Shown one piece after another: positions 8,408-15,582 of a stretch of 24,919 nt of DNA (the stretch's first letter is position 1; the number at the start of each line of letters is the position of its first letter). Source of the stretch: DATKFM01 sp035544395 (GTDB taxonomy: Bacteria > Pseudomonadota > Alphaproteobacteria > Dongiales > Dongiaceae); the NCBI GenBank assembly GCA_035544395.1, contig DATKFM010000297.1:1-24919 (forward strand), written 5' to 3'. The translations under genes and the position numbers were made by a program. The notes under the pieces were generated by a model. It saw only the letters and a program-made list of their open reading frames with translations. It did not search any database and had not been told where the DNA came from.

Positions 8408-9290
8408 GATGCTTGGACTTTCCCCCTGATTTCTTGCTCTTACCACTCAACTCATCGAGCAGCTTTTGCAATAGCTTCGGCATATCCGGCGGTTGTACCA
8501 CGGCATGGCGGATGAGGTTGTCGAAATGAGCGGCCAAAACGCGGATATGTTCAGTACTATTGAACACGAGATACATGTGTCCGCAATAGATGGCTGCACG
8601 GATCGGTCCGAAGACGGTTAACGGCACGGAGTAGAGCTGGGCGCCGTCGAACAGAAACCAGCGCAATGTAGGATAGAGTTCTTCGACCAGCCGGATCATC
8701 GCTTCGAGCTGACGCTGCCGCGGTTCCAGGGGAAAATCCCGCCAGATGCCCTCGCCGCGCGCAAAGCTTTCGATGCTCTGCAGTGGACAGCAGACTTCGA
8801 GATCGGTCTCCGGGCGGCGCTGGTTTTCCAACCGGGCGGTGTAGGCCTCGATGCGCGACTCCGGCACCGGCCCGCGATAGTCGCGGTACTCGTAGCGGAT
8901 CAGCTCTTCGGTCTTCAGCAAGTCCGGCAAAGTCGAGGGGACGTAGCGCACCTTGTAGCCGGCGGCCTCGGCATGCCAGCGGGTGAGCCGCTCGTCGGCC
9001 GGCGACTGGCCACCGGCGGCGATTTCGAAGGGCTGATCGATGATGGCGGCTGAGAGGGCGCCTTCCTGGCTCAAACCCAGCAGCCAATCGATGCTGACTT
9101 GCTGGTCCGCCGCCACCGCCGCCAGGGTTTCCGCCCTCGGCAGCCGGTCGTTCGCCGGCGACAGGATCTGCGCCAGGGTCGAGCGGTCGATGCCCAGCCG
9201 CTTGGCGAAGGCGGCGCGGCTCAGGCCCGACCTTTCGATTACCTCGTCCAGCCGCTTGCGGAACGCCTGCGCCGTGTCCTGCCGCTTCAT
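8394..9290 (-). CDS. XRE-family helix-turn-helix regulator with C-terminal sensor region
   Basis: A 298-residue DNA-binding protein. An XRE/Cro-type helix-turn-helix occupies residues about 10-72, with the helices recognisable in SGLSRAAFAKRLGIDRSTLAQIL and the closing IDWLLGLSQEG. The remaining 220 residues are not an obvious catalytic domain. They contain WRDFPLEPRQRQLEAMIRLVEELYPTLRWFLFDG and a beta-rich part, YSVPLTVFGPIRAAIYCGHMYLVFNS, which together suggest a ligand-sensing module. The C terminus is a lysine-rich tail (SGKSKKSGGKSK). The ATG at 9290 follows GAGGCGGCG. It is the first gene of a minus-strand trio with the GFA and PhnD-like genes and is divergent from a desaturase gene, so the shared 150-bp region is its likely operator. 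What it senses is unknown. Confidence 0.85.
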   Translation of the reverse strand: MKRQDTAQAFRKRLDEVIERSGLSRAAFAKRLGIDRSTLAQILSPANDRLPRAETLAAVAADQQVSIDWLLGLSQEGALSAAIIDQPFEIAAGGQSPADERLTRWHAEAAGYKVRYVPSTLPDLLKTEELIRYEYRDYRGPVPESRIEAYTARLENQRRPETDLEVCCPLQSIESFARGEGIWRDFPLEPRQRQLEAMIRLVEELYPTLRWFLFDGAQLYSVPLTVFGPIRAAIYCGHMYLVFNSTEHIRVLAAHFDNLIRHAVVQPPDMPKLLQKLLDELSGKSKKSGGKSKHHGQA

Positions 9291-9440
9291 CGCCGCCTCG
9301 CCAAAAGCCTACGAAGGTATGTAGCATAAATACCCCAACCTTAGCGAATTATCAACAAATGTAGCAAATGATGATAATCCGTTACGCTTCATGCGCATTC
9401 CCTCATATGCCACGGGCGGCGGACGTGAGATGATAGGAAT
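9291..9440. promoter_or_regulatory. Divergent control region between XRE regulator and desaturase
   Basis: This 150-bp gap is far more AT-rich than its surroundings. It holds an inverted repeat GGTAT-N9-ATACC (9316-9334) and an exact 8-bp direct repeat ATGTAGCA at 9319-9326 and 9359-9366, 40 bp apart (about four helical turns). Such an arrangement suits binding of the adjacent regulator, but no footprint or consensus supports it yet. Confidence 0.5.
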
Positions 9441-10391
9441 ATGGGCCAATACGCAATTTTCTCTGCACCGGTGACGGAAAACGATCCGCCGGCGGCAAGG
9501 CGTCGTCCGGCCGTCGATTGGCCCACGGTTTTTGTGGGTATTGCCACCTATACGGCATTCCTGCTGCTGACTTGGAATCACGACCGCCTGCCCTGGTGGA
9601 GCCTGCCAATCCTCGGTGGCTATATCGTGGCCCTCCATGGCTCGCTGCAGCATGAGGCCGTGCATGGCATGCCGTTCCGCCGCCGCCGGCTGAATGCGGC
9701 CTTCGTGTTTCCCTCGCTTTGGCTGTGGTTGCCCTACAGCCTGTACCGGGAAACCCACCTGATCCATCACCGCAACGAGCATCTGACCTCGCCGCTGGAC
9801 GATCCGGAGTCCAACTACCTGTCACCTTCGCAACTGGCGGCGATGGCCTGGCCGCATCGCCTTGTGCGCCAGGCGATGCGCACGCTGGCGGGCCGCATGA
9901 TCCTGGGACCGGCCTATTACATGGTGCAGGCCTGGGGCGAGATGATCCAGCGGGCCAAGCACGGCGACTGGCACCATGTGCGCCACTGGCTGATCCAGAT
10001 CCCGGCGGCGGCAATCGTCATCGTCTGGGTGGCTCTGGTGTGCGATATGCCGCTCTGGCAGTACTGCCTGCTGATCGCCTATCCCGCCGTGTCGCTGACT
10101 GTGATGCGCTCGTATCTGGAGCACCGTGCGGCCGCAGACGATGATCAGCGTTCCGCGCTGGTGGAGTCGGGACCGGTGTTGAGCCTGCTCTATCTCAACA
10201 ACAACCTGCACCTGCTGCATCACGAGTTCCCGGCGGAACCCTGGCACAAGCGGCGGACCCGCTACCTCGCCGACCGCGAAGGCTGGATCAAGCGCAACAA
10301 CGGTTACGTCTATAGGGGATACCGGCAGATCATCCTGCGACATCTGTTCAAGCCGAAGGAACCGTTGATCCACCCGCTAGGCAACGTCTAG
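9441..10391 (+). CDS. Membrane fatty acid desaturase-type di-iron protein
   Basis: A 316-residue integral membrane protein of the fatty acid desaturase/hydroxylase superfamily, which uses a histidine-bound di-iron centre and oxygen to insert double bonds or hydroxyl groups into lipid chains or related compounds. The histidine boxes are visible: HEAVH at 71-75 (with an extra His66), HLIHH at 106-110 followed by His114, and HLLHH near residue 255-260 (NNNLHLLHHEFP). Hydrophobic segments lie at about 28-45, 52-68, 85-101 and 190-215. Length and box spacing resemble small soluble-chain desaturases and the carotenoid ketolase/hydroxylase group equally well, so the substrate is open. The start at 9441 has AGGA very close and GTGAGA at a better distance. 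It is divergent from the XRE gene and abuts a convergent lipoprotein gene 4 bp away. Confidence 0.85.
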   Translation: MGQYAIFSAPVTENDPPAARRRPAVDWPTVFVGIATYTAFLLLTWNHDRLPWWSLPILGGYIVALHGSLQHEAVHGMPFRRRRLNAAFVFPSLWLWLPYSLYRETHLIHHRNEHLTSPLDDPESNYLSPSQLAAMAWPHRLVRQAMRTLAGRMILGPAYYMVQAWGEMIQRAKHGDWHHVRHWLIQIPAAAIVIVWVALVCDMPLWQYCLLIAYPAVSLTVMRSYLEHRAAADDDQRSALVESGPVLSLLYLNNNLHLLHHEFPAEPWHKRRTRYLADREGWIKRNNGYVYRGYRQIILRHLFKPKEPLIHPLGNV

Positions 10392-10395
10392 CCGC

Positions 10396-10815
10396 TCAGC
10401 GTATTCCCGTATCAAAGGAGATCTCGACGCGCGTCAGGCCGGTTGCGCCGACACTGATGGTCCGCGGCTGCTGGTCGGGCTCGTGCAGCGGCGCTGCTTC
10501 GTCCGGCACGATCTCATAGGCGCCGGGTTCAAGGTAGACGACGAAATAGCCGTCGGTGCCCGTGGTGAATTGCTGGATGGGCGCGCCATTCCGTTTCACA
10601 TGAAACGTCGCCGCAAAGGGCTCTTCGCAGGGCTGGCCATTAATGCAGACAGGCTGCACCGGACCACGGATCACATGGCCCTCCAGGCCGGTGGTAACGA
10701 CCGTTGTCGGCGGACCAATCGGTTCATCGCTGCCAATGGACGTGTCCGAGGAATTGCTGCCACAGCCGGTGAGCAGCAGGACAGCAGCAGCTGCTAGGTA
10801 CTTGCGAATATTCAA
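10396..10815 (-). CDS. Small lipoprotein with carboxypeptidase-regulatory/CnaB-like fold
   Basis: A 139-residue predicted lipoprotein. The leader MNIRKYLAAAAVLLLTGC ends in a clear lipobox (LTGC, acylated Cys18). After a low-complexity linker comes a beta-sandwich pattern: LEGHVIRGPVQPVC, then ATFHVKRNGAPIQQFTTGTDGYFVVYLEPGAYEIVPD, where TDGYF...LEPGAYEI is the characteristic carboxypeptidase-regulatory-like/CnaB-type strand pair. Two cysteines (57 and 63, in VCINGQPC) could form a disulfide in the envelope. The gene lies 41 bp downstream of the MttB-family gene on the same strand, with CAGGAC before the start, so the two may be co-transcribed, although no functional link is apparent. Exact role unknown. 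Confidence 0.75.
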   Translation of the reverse strand: MNIRKYLAAAAVLLLTGCGSNSSDTSIGSDEPIGPPTTVVTTGLEGHVIRGPVQPVCINGQPCEEPFAATFHVKRNGAPIQQFTTGTDGYFVVYLEPGAYEIVPDEAAPLHEPDQQPRTISVGATGLTRVEISFDTGIR

Positions 10816-10856
10816 GGGAATGTCCTGAGGTTGCTTGCCGATGTCACGTCGTACCG

Positions 10857-12386
10857 CTAGGCGGCCAGGATACCACCCTGTTCCTTCCGCTTGGCAACGA
10901 ACTCCTTTAGCGCTTCATCGATCGCGGGGTCCAGCGGAGGCGGCTGGAAATCCGTCAGGGCCTGCTTCCAGATCGCGTTTGCCCGCCGCGCGGTATCCAG
11001 GGCACCCGCCTCGCGCCAAGTCTCGAAGTTTCGCCAGTCCGAAAGGATCGGTGCGTAGAAGGCCGACTCGTACCGCGCCAGGGTGTGGGTGGCGCCGAAG
11101 AAATGGCCGCCGGGCTGCACCTCCGCAATGGCATCCAACGCCAGGGTATCGTCATTGACGACAATCGGCTGCAGGAACTCGCTCATGGACTGCAGCAGCT
11201 CGGCGTCCAGGACCAGCTTTTCGAAGGAAGCCACCAAGCCGCCCTCCATCCAGCCGGCGCCGTGGAGCACCAGATTGGCGTAGCCCATGACGGCGCCCCA
11301 GATGGACATCTCCGACTCATAGGCGGCTTGCGCATCGACCGCATTGGCGGCGCAGGCGTTCGACGAGCGGTAGGGGATGCCATATTTGCGGGCGAGCTGT
11401 CCGCCGGCCATAGCCGCGCGGGTGTATTCCGGCGTGCCGAATGCCGGTGCGCCCGACTTCATGTCGACGTTGGAGGTGAAGCCGCCATACATGCAGGGCA
11501 CGCCCGGCGCGACGATCTGGATCAGCGCGATGCCCGCCAAGGCCTCGGCGTTCTGCTGCGCCAGGGCGCCGGCCACCGTCGCCGGAGCCATGGCGCCCGA
11601 GAGCGTGAATGGAGTCAGCACCACGGGCTGACCGTGGCGCGCCATCTCCAGCAGGCCTTGCAACATCGGACCGTCCAGGCGGCGCGGCGAATTCGAATTG
11701 ACGATAGAAAAGATGCTGGGCTCGCGGCTGAGCTGCTCGTCGGAGATGAAACCGCGAGCGATCTTGATCATCCCGATGGCGTCGGAAATGCGCTGCTTGC
11801 CCAGAGAATAAGGATGCCAGACACGGTCCGTCAGGGTGATCGCCGCGTAGTGCGCGTCCAGATGCCGCGTGGCCGGCGGAATATCGGCCGGTTCCACCGG
11901 ATAGCCGCCAATGAGCTGCACCACATTGAAGGTCTGGCAGAGCCGCAGCAGATTGCAGTAGTCCTCGAAATTGCCGGGGCGCCGGCCGCGGTCGAGATCG
12001 CTGACATTCGGCGCGCTGGCGACCGAGGCGAAGTTGATATTGTTGCCGCCCATGGTCAGGTTGCGCTCGGAGTTGCGCGCATGGAGCGTGAACTCCGACG
12101 GCACCTTGGCGATGCTCTGGGAAATGAGGCCGCGATCCAAACGGACCAGGTTCGAGCCCTGTTGCACATCGGCGCCGGCTGCTTTCAGCAGATTCAGGGA
12201 CTCGCTGTCCAGGAACTCAATGCCGTGCTCCTCCAGGATCCGCAGCGACGTCTGGTGGATCGCCTCCAGCTGGTCAGCACTCAGCACTTCGATCGGCTTG
12301 TAGGGGTTACGCAGATTCCGCCAGGGCAGTTGCCGCAGGCCGGGGCCGCCGCGCCGTTCGCGCCGGCGGCTTGTCTCACGGGACAT
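10857..12386 (-). CDS. MttB-family methyltransferase, non-pyrrolysine type
   Basis: A 509-residue member of the trimethylamine methyltransferase (MttB) superfamily, which transfers a methyl group from a quaternary or tertiary amine to a corrinoid protein. Family features are the N-terminal block LSADQLEAIHQTSLRILEEHGIEFLDSES, GADVQQGSNLVRLDRGLI, the NLTMGGNNINFASVASAPNVSDL segment, and the barrel core with GAMAPATVAGALAQQNAEALAGIALIQ and GAPAFGTPEY. True trimethylamine enzymes carry pyrrolysine encoded by an in-frame TAG; this frame has no internal stop, so the protein belongs to the large pyrrolysine-free branch that includes glycine-betaine methyltransferases. No corrinoid protein or activase gene is adjacent. 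The ATG at 12386 is preceded by GGAGACCAAG. Substrate not determinable. Confidence 0.9.
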   Translation of the reverse strand: MSRETSRRRERRGGPGLRQLPWRNLRNPYKPIEVLSADQLEAIHQTSLRILEEHGIEFLDSESLNLLKAAGADVQQGSNLVRLDRGLISQSIAKVPSEFTLHARNSERNLTMGGNNINFASVASAPNVSDLDRGRRPGNFEDYCNLLRLCQTFNVVQLIGGYPVEPADIPPATRHLDAHYAAITLTDRVWHPYSLGKQRISDAIGMIKIARGFISDEQLSREPSIFSIVNSNSPRRLDGPMLQGLLEMARHGQPVVLTPFTLSGAMAPATVAGALAQQNAEALAGIALIQIVAPGVPCMYGGFTSNVDMKSGAPAFGTPEYTRAAMAGGQLARKYGIPYRSSNACAANAVDAQAAYESEMSIWGAVMGYANLVLHGAGWMEGGLVASFEKLVLDAELLQSMSEFLQPIVVNDDTLALDAIAEVQPGGHFFGATHTLARYESAFYAPILSDWRNFETWREAGALDTARRANAIWKQALTDFQPPPLDPAIDEALKEFVAKRKEQGGILAA

Positions 12387-12400
12387 CTTGGTCTCCGAAC

Positions 12401-12426
12401 AAACGAAAACCCGGCCGGTGGCCGGG
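12401..12426 (-). terminator. Intrinsic terminator of the DUF2272 gene
   Basis: On the minus strand a 7-bp GC stem (CCCGGCC/GGCCGGG, 12410-12426, 3-nt loop) is followed by TTTTCGTTTG. It sits 54 bp past the stop at 12480 and directly before the MttB-family gene, separating the two transcripts. Confidence 0.8.
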
Positions 12427-12479
12427 CTGGGGCGACATTACTCTCTCGCCCGATCGCGCTCAACGATGCTGTGGCGATA

Positions 12480-13277
12480 TCACGATGACACAGCAGGCCC
12501 GAACCGGTTGTGCAGGATGACAAACCATTTGCCGGCGCGGCCGTTAACCAGCCGGCCGCGATCCGCCGGGATCATTGTCTTCGACACTGAGTTCAGCACA
12601 TTCCCGCCGATGCCTTCGATCTGCCCCTCCGGCGTTGCGTCCGAGCCATGATTGACCAGCACGAAATCGCAATGCATCGGCAGCGATCCCCCGAATTGAT
12701 CGGGATCGTCGATCAGCGCCCTTGCGTCCGGCGCGTCGGCGCCGGCCCGGGTCTTGCAGATAATGTCGCCGGGGACCGGCCGGTAGTCTTCGATCATGCG
12801 CGGCTCGAAGATTGCGTCCGGCTGCTTCGAGCGCCGGATCAGGAAGCGCACATAGTCCCAATGCTCTGCGTCGGGCTCGAAGACCGAAGGCGGCGCGCCG
12901 GCTTCGACCAATACGTAGGAGATGAACACCGCCGACCAGGGTAGCTGCCAGGGGCACCGCTTGCCGAAATCGGAATAGCAGTCGGACCAACTGTCAAAAT
13001 CGTCGATGCCGACAATAGCCCAGTAGTCACGCAGCGGCTCATAGGCCTTGTAGTCGTCTTCCCACAGCCGCACCGGATCGATCGCCCGCACTTCGGTACC
13101 GTCGGCCTCGCGGATATATACCACCTGGCCGCCGAAGCGCTGCCACTCGCCCTCGGCGATGGCCACGGAATGCTGCCAGATCGCCGGGCCGTCGACATGG
13201 CTGGGCACCGGGCGCTGCACGCAGCCGGCGACGGCGAAAAGCAACGCAAGTATTATGGAGAGCCTGAGAGTCGTCAT
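12480..13277 (-). CDS. DUF2272-type lipoprotein
   Basis: A 265-residue predicted lipoprotein. The start at 13277 gives MTTLRLSIILALLFAVAGC, a leader with lipobox (AVAGC, Cys19); the longer open frame upstream to 13511 lacks any leader and runs into the divergent promoter region. The body matches the DUF2272 pattern as I recall it: WQLPWSAVFISYVLVEAGAP, VPGDIICKTR, and MHCDFVLVNHG, with a well-placed Ser/Cys/His set reminiscent of NlpC/P60- or CHAP-like folds. A peptidase or amidase role is therefore possible but unproven. It ends in a good terminator and starts divergently from the sugar dehydrogenase gene. There is no good Shine-Dalgarno sequence; instead a perfect palindrome abuts the ATG. 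Confidence 0.8.
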   Translation of the reverse strand: MTTLRLSIILALLFAVAGCVQRPVPSHVDGPAIWQHSVAIAEGEWQRFGGQVVYIREADGTEVRAIDPVRLWEDDYKAYEPLRDYWAIVGIDDFDSWSDCYSDFGKRCPWQLPWSAVFISYVLVEAGAPPSVFEPDAEHWDYVRFLIRRSKQPDAIFEPRMIEDYRPVPGDIICKTRAGADAPDARALIDDPDQFGGSLPMHCDFVLVNHGSDATPEGQIEGIGGNVLNSVSKTMIPADRGRLVNGRAGKWFVILHNRFGPAVSS

Positions 13278-13289
13278 GGACCATGGTCC
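13278..13289. repeat. Perfect 12-bp palindrome next to the DUF2272 start
   Basis: GGACCATGGTCC directly abuts the start codon of the DUF2272 gene where a ribosome-binding site would be expected. In RNA it could fold only into a tight structure, so an operator is as likely as chance. The rest of the divergent gap (to 13414) shows no other feature apart from the GGGAGA ribosome-binding site of the sugar dehydrogenase gene. Confidence 0.35.
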
Positions 13290-13414
13290 GACGGCGCTGG
13301 GAAGACCGTCAATCCCGCAATGAGCACAGGGTCGTGAACAGATTGCATCTTCCCATTTCCGGCCGGCAGTCCAATATCCGCGGAGGTCTGGAATCTTTGC
13401 CTCGGGAGATCGGC

Positions 13415-14539
13415 ATGTTCCCTGCCCGCCATTTGGCCCTCGTCCTTGCCTGCGGCCTCGCCGTCGTTCCATCAGCATCCGCGGAAACCTATAAAACTGA
13501 GAAAGCCACATTCCGGCTGGAAACAGTGGCGGAAAAACTGGAACACCCCTGGGGCATGGCCTTCCTGCCGGATGGCCGCATGTTGGTCACTGAGCGGCCG
13601 GGGCGGCTGCGGATCGTATCGGCTGACGGAACGAAATCGCCGCCGGTGGAGGGCGTACCCCGGGTGTTTGCGCACGGCCAGGGCGGTTTGCTGGACGTTG
13701 CTCTCGATCCTGCCTATGCCACCAACAACCTTATCTATCTCTCCTATGCCGAACCGGGTACGGGAGGCGGCGGCACCGCGGTGGCGCGGGGGCGGCTCGA
13801 ACGCAACCGGTTGGTGGATCTGACCGTCATCTTCCGGCAGGTGCCGAAGCGCAATACCGTGAAGCATTTCGGCTCGCGGCTGGTCTTTGCCCGTGACGGC
13901 ACGCTGTTCATCACCACAGGCGAACGGGACAACCGCGAACAGGCGCAGAACCTGGCCGTGCATCTGGGCAAGCTGATCCGCATCAACAGCGATGGCAGCA
14001 TCCCAGAGGATAATCCGTTCATTGGCAAAGATGACGCGCAACCCGAAATCTGGTCCTACGGCCACCGCAATATGCAGGGCGCGGCCCTGCATCCGGACAC
14101 CGGCGAGATCTGGACCGTCGAGCATGGCGCCCGCGGCGGCGACGAATTGAATATTCCGCAGGCCGGCAAGAACTATGGCTGGCCGGTGATCACCTACGGC
14201 AAGGACTATTCCGGTGCAAAGATCGGCGAAGGCACCACAAAGCCCGGCATGGAGCAGCCGATCTATTACTGGGATCCATCGATCGCGCCGTCAGGCATGG
14301 CCTTCTATACGGGCGATGCCTTTCCACAATGGCGCGGAAGTCTGTTTGTCGGCGCTCTCGGCTACGAACTTCTTGCGCGCCTGGAACTGGACGGCGCGAA
14401 GGTCACGCATGAGGAACGGCTGCTCGAGGATTTCGGCGAGCGCATCCGCGATGTGCGGCAAGGCCCCGATGGCCTGCTTTACTTGCTGACCGACAGCGAA
14501 GACGGCCGGTTGCTGCGGCTCGCGCCTTCGGCGCCATAG
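13415..14539 (+). CDS. PQQ-dependent sugar dehydrogenase, soluble periplasmic (Asd/YliI type)
   Basis: A 374-residue exported six-bladed beta-propeller enzyme that oxidises aldose sugars using pyrroloquinoline quinone and calcium. The start at 13415 follows CTCGGGAGAT and yields a Sec leader ending near PSASAETYK. Family landmarks are LEHPWGMAFLPDGRMLVTERPGRLRIV, GQGGLLDVALDP, HFGSRLVFARDGTLFITTGER, HLGKLIRINSDGSIPEDNPF, and the very conserved SYGHRNMQGAALHP...EHGARGGDELNIP...NYGWPVITYG. Length is normal. No PQQ biosynthesis gene is in the window, so the cofactor must come from elsewhere or be scavenged. The open frame begins further upstream, but only this start gives a leader. Its last 61 bp overlap the 3' end of the convergent Sel1-repeat gene. 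Confidence 0.92.
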   Translation: MFPARHLALVLACGLAVVPSASAETYKTEKATFRLETVAEKLEHPWGMAFLPDGRMLVTERPGRLRIVSADGTKSPPVEGVPRVFAHGQGGLLDVALDPAYATNNLIYLSYAEPGTGGGGTAVARGRLERNRLVDLTVIFRQVPKRNTVKHFGSRLVFARDGTLFITTGERDNREQAQNLAVHLGKLIRINSDGSIPEDNPFIGKDDAQPEIWSYGHRNMQGAALHPDTGEIWTVEHGARGGDELNIPQAGKNYGWPVITYGKDYSGAKIGEGTTKPGMEQPIYYWDPSIAPSGMAFYTGDAFPQWRGSLFVGALGYELLARLELDGAKVTHEERLLEDFGERIRDVRQGPDGLLYLLTDSEDGRLLRLAPSAP

Positions 14540-15153
14540 GCTTCTGCGAGCTGGAGGATGTCGTTCACCGCCCATTCGCTGGCCAGCCAGCGCGCCGCGT
14601 CGATCTGCTCGGGGGTCATCTTAGCGCTGACGCGTTCCGCCAGTTTCAGCGCCCGCGCCTGCAGTTCCGGCGGACCCGACTTGGCCGCGACCAAATACCA
14701 CTTAAGGGCCTCCATGTAGTTCGCGGCCACGCCCGGCTCGCCATATTCATAGACACAGCCCAGCATAACCTGTGAATCGGCGTGACCGCTCAGCGCCGCG
14801 CGCCAGAGCCAATACATCATCTCGTCGATATCGCGGGGCACCATCAGGCCTTCAAACTGGAGGCGCGCCACTTCGTACTGCGCGGGAACATAGCCCCGGC
14901 CCGCGGCGCGCTGGTACCAGTAGACCGCCTTCTCGAAATCGCGGTAGCGCAGCCCTTTCCCCTGGCGATAGAGCTGGCCGATACGGTAGGACGCTGTCGC
15001 ATCGCCGGCCTGGGCCACCTGCTGCCACTCGACCATCGCGCCGGCATAGTCGCCGCGGCGATAGGCGTTATCGCCTTTGGATTCGGCGAAGGCCGATGAT
15101 GCCCCAAACGCCAGCATCGCAGCCGTAAGGATGGTCAGCAATTTGCCGCGCAT
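14479..15153 (-). CDS. Exported Sel1-repeat protein
   Basis: A 224-residue protein with a Sec leader (MRGKLLTILTAAMLAFGASSAFA, cleavage near residue 23) followed by about four Sel1-like TPR repeats: GDNAYRRGDYAGAMVEWQQVAQAGDATASYRIGQLYRQGKG, then YRDFEKAVYWYQRAAGRGYVPAQYEVARLQFEGL, DIDEMMYWLWRAALSGHADSQVMLGCVYEYG, and YMEALKWYLVAAKSG. Such solenoids act as periplasmic protein-interaction scaffolds; no partner is evident. The last 50 or so residues are not repeat-like. AAAGGACAGAG precedes the start. About 100 bp upstream lies a perfect CRP-type palindrome (15248-15263). The 3' end overlaps the convergent sugar dehydrogenase gene by 61 bp, so neither can have an independent terminator there. 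Confidence 0.88.
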   Translation of the reverse strand: MRGKLLTILTAAMLAFGASSAFAESKGDNAYRRGDYAGAMVEWQQVAQAGDATASYRIGQLYRQGKGLRYRDFEKAVYWYQRAAGRGYVPAQYEVARLQFEGLMVPRDIDEMMYWLWRAALSGHADSQVMLGCVYEYGEPGVAANYMEALKWYLVAAKSGPPELQARALKLAERVSAKMTPEQIDAARWLASEWAVNDILQLAEAYGAEGASRSNRPSSLSVSK

Positions 15154-15247
15154 CTCTGTCCTTTCTCCGGACGCATCCTAGTCCCAAGCCAATCCGGATG
15201 CAGCCGGAACTCTCGCTCTCATGATCCTACGCCGATGACTCCGGCTC

Positions 15248-15263
15248 TGTGAGCATTCTCACA
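15248..15263. promoter_or_regulatory. CRP-family operator-like palindrome
   Basis: TGTGAGCATTCTCACA matches the classical CRP consensus TGTGA-N6-TCACA at all ten defined positions. Its centre is about 102 bp upstream of the Sel1-repeat start, a plausible activator position. Whether this organism's CRP-like proteins use this exact motif is not known from the window. Confidence 0.5.
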
Positions 15264-15496
15264 AGTTCGATCCGACGCCGCGAACCCGTCAATCGCCGTG
15301 CTGAATTCCATGAGGCGCGACGGCGATGATGCCTTCCCCAACACCAGTTTTCCGTATCTCGTGCCGGGAAACAGTCCAGCGGCGGAATTCGCGGTGCCGA
15401 TGTACCAACAGTTAGGGTGGCCGACTGATTACGACTGTGGCGCCTGTCACAAACCGGCGAGAATTGATCGGCTGGTTCGCAGCACCGGACCATTGT

Positions 15497-15537
15497 CTTT
15501 CATTTAAGTATTTGATTTTTATGCATATAAATGAAAG
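15497..15537. repeat. AT-rich inverted repeat downstream of cyclopropane synthase gene
   Basis: Exact 10-bp arms CTTTCATTTA and TAAATGAAAG flank a 21-bp AT-rich spacer in otherwise GC-rich DNA. It lies 46 bp past the cyclopropane synthase stop (minus strand). It is too AT-rich for a standard intrinsic terminator and may be a protein-binding site or an mRNA 3' structure. Confidence 0.55.
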
Positions 15538-15582
15538 GTTGCCGGAAAAGCCAGCCTGACCTTCCTGCAAGGAATCGCCGGC

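Larger units (their letters stand above)
15154..15582. other. Intergenic region upstream of the Sel1-repeat gene
   Basis: This 429-bp gap contains no convincing gene. A short open frame at about 15298-15507 has no ribosome-binding site and no family resemblance. The notable contents are the CRP-type palindrome at 15248-15263, with a TAGGAT hexamer (minus strand, 15224-15229) 29 bp downstream of it centre to centre, and an AT-rich inverted repeat at 15497-15537 next to the 3' end of the cyclopropane synthase gene. Confidence 0.6.

Noticed and set aside
11360..11420. Possible in-frame pyrrolysine TAG in the MttB-family gene
   Set aside because: The frame has no internal stop over 509 codons, so no pyrrolysine codon is present.
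11085..12488. 467-codon plus-strand open frame opposite the MttB-family gene
   Set aside because: Antisense shadow; the minus-strand frame has the family blocks and a good ribosome-binding site.
15265..15300. GTTCGATCC resembling a tRNA T-loop
   Set aside because: No acceptor, D or anticodon stem could be folded around it.
15298..15507. 69-codon open frame in the gap after the Sel1-repeat gene
   Set aside because: No ribosome-binding site and no resemblance to a known protein; a CGACH-like cysteine pair is too little to call a cytochrome-type motif.
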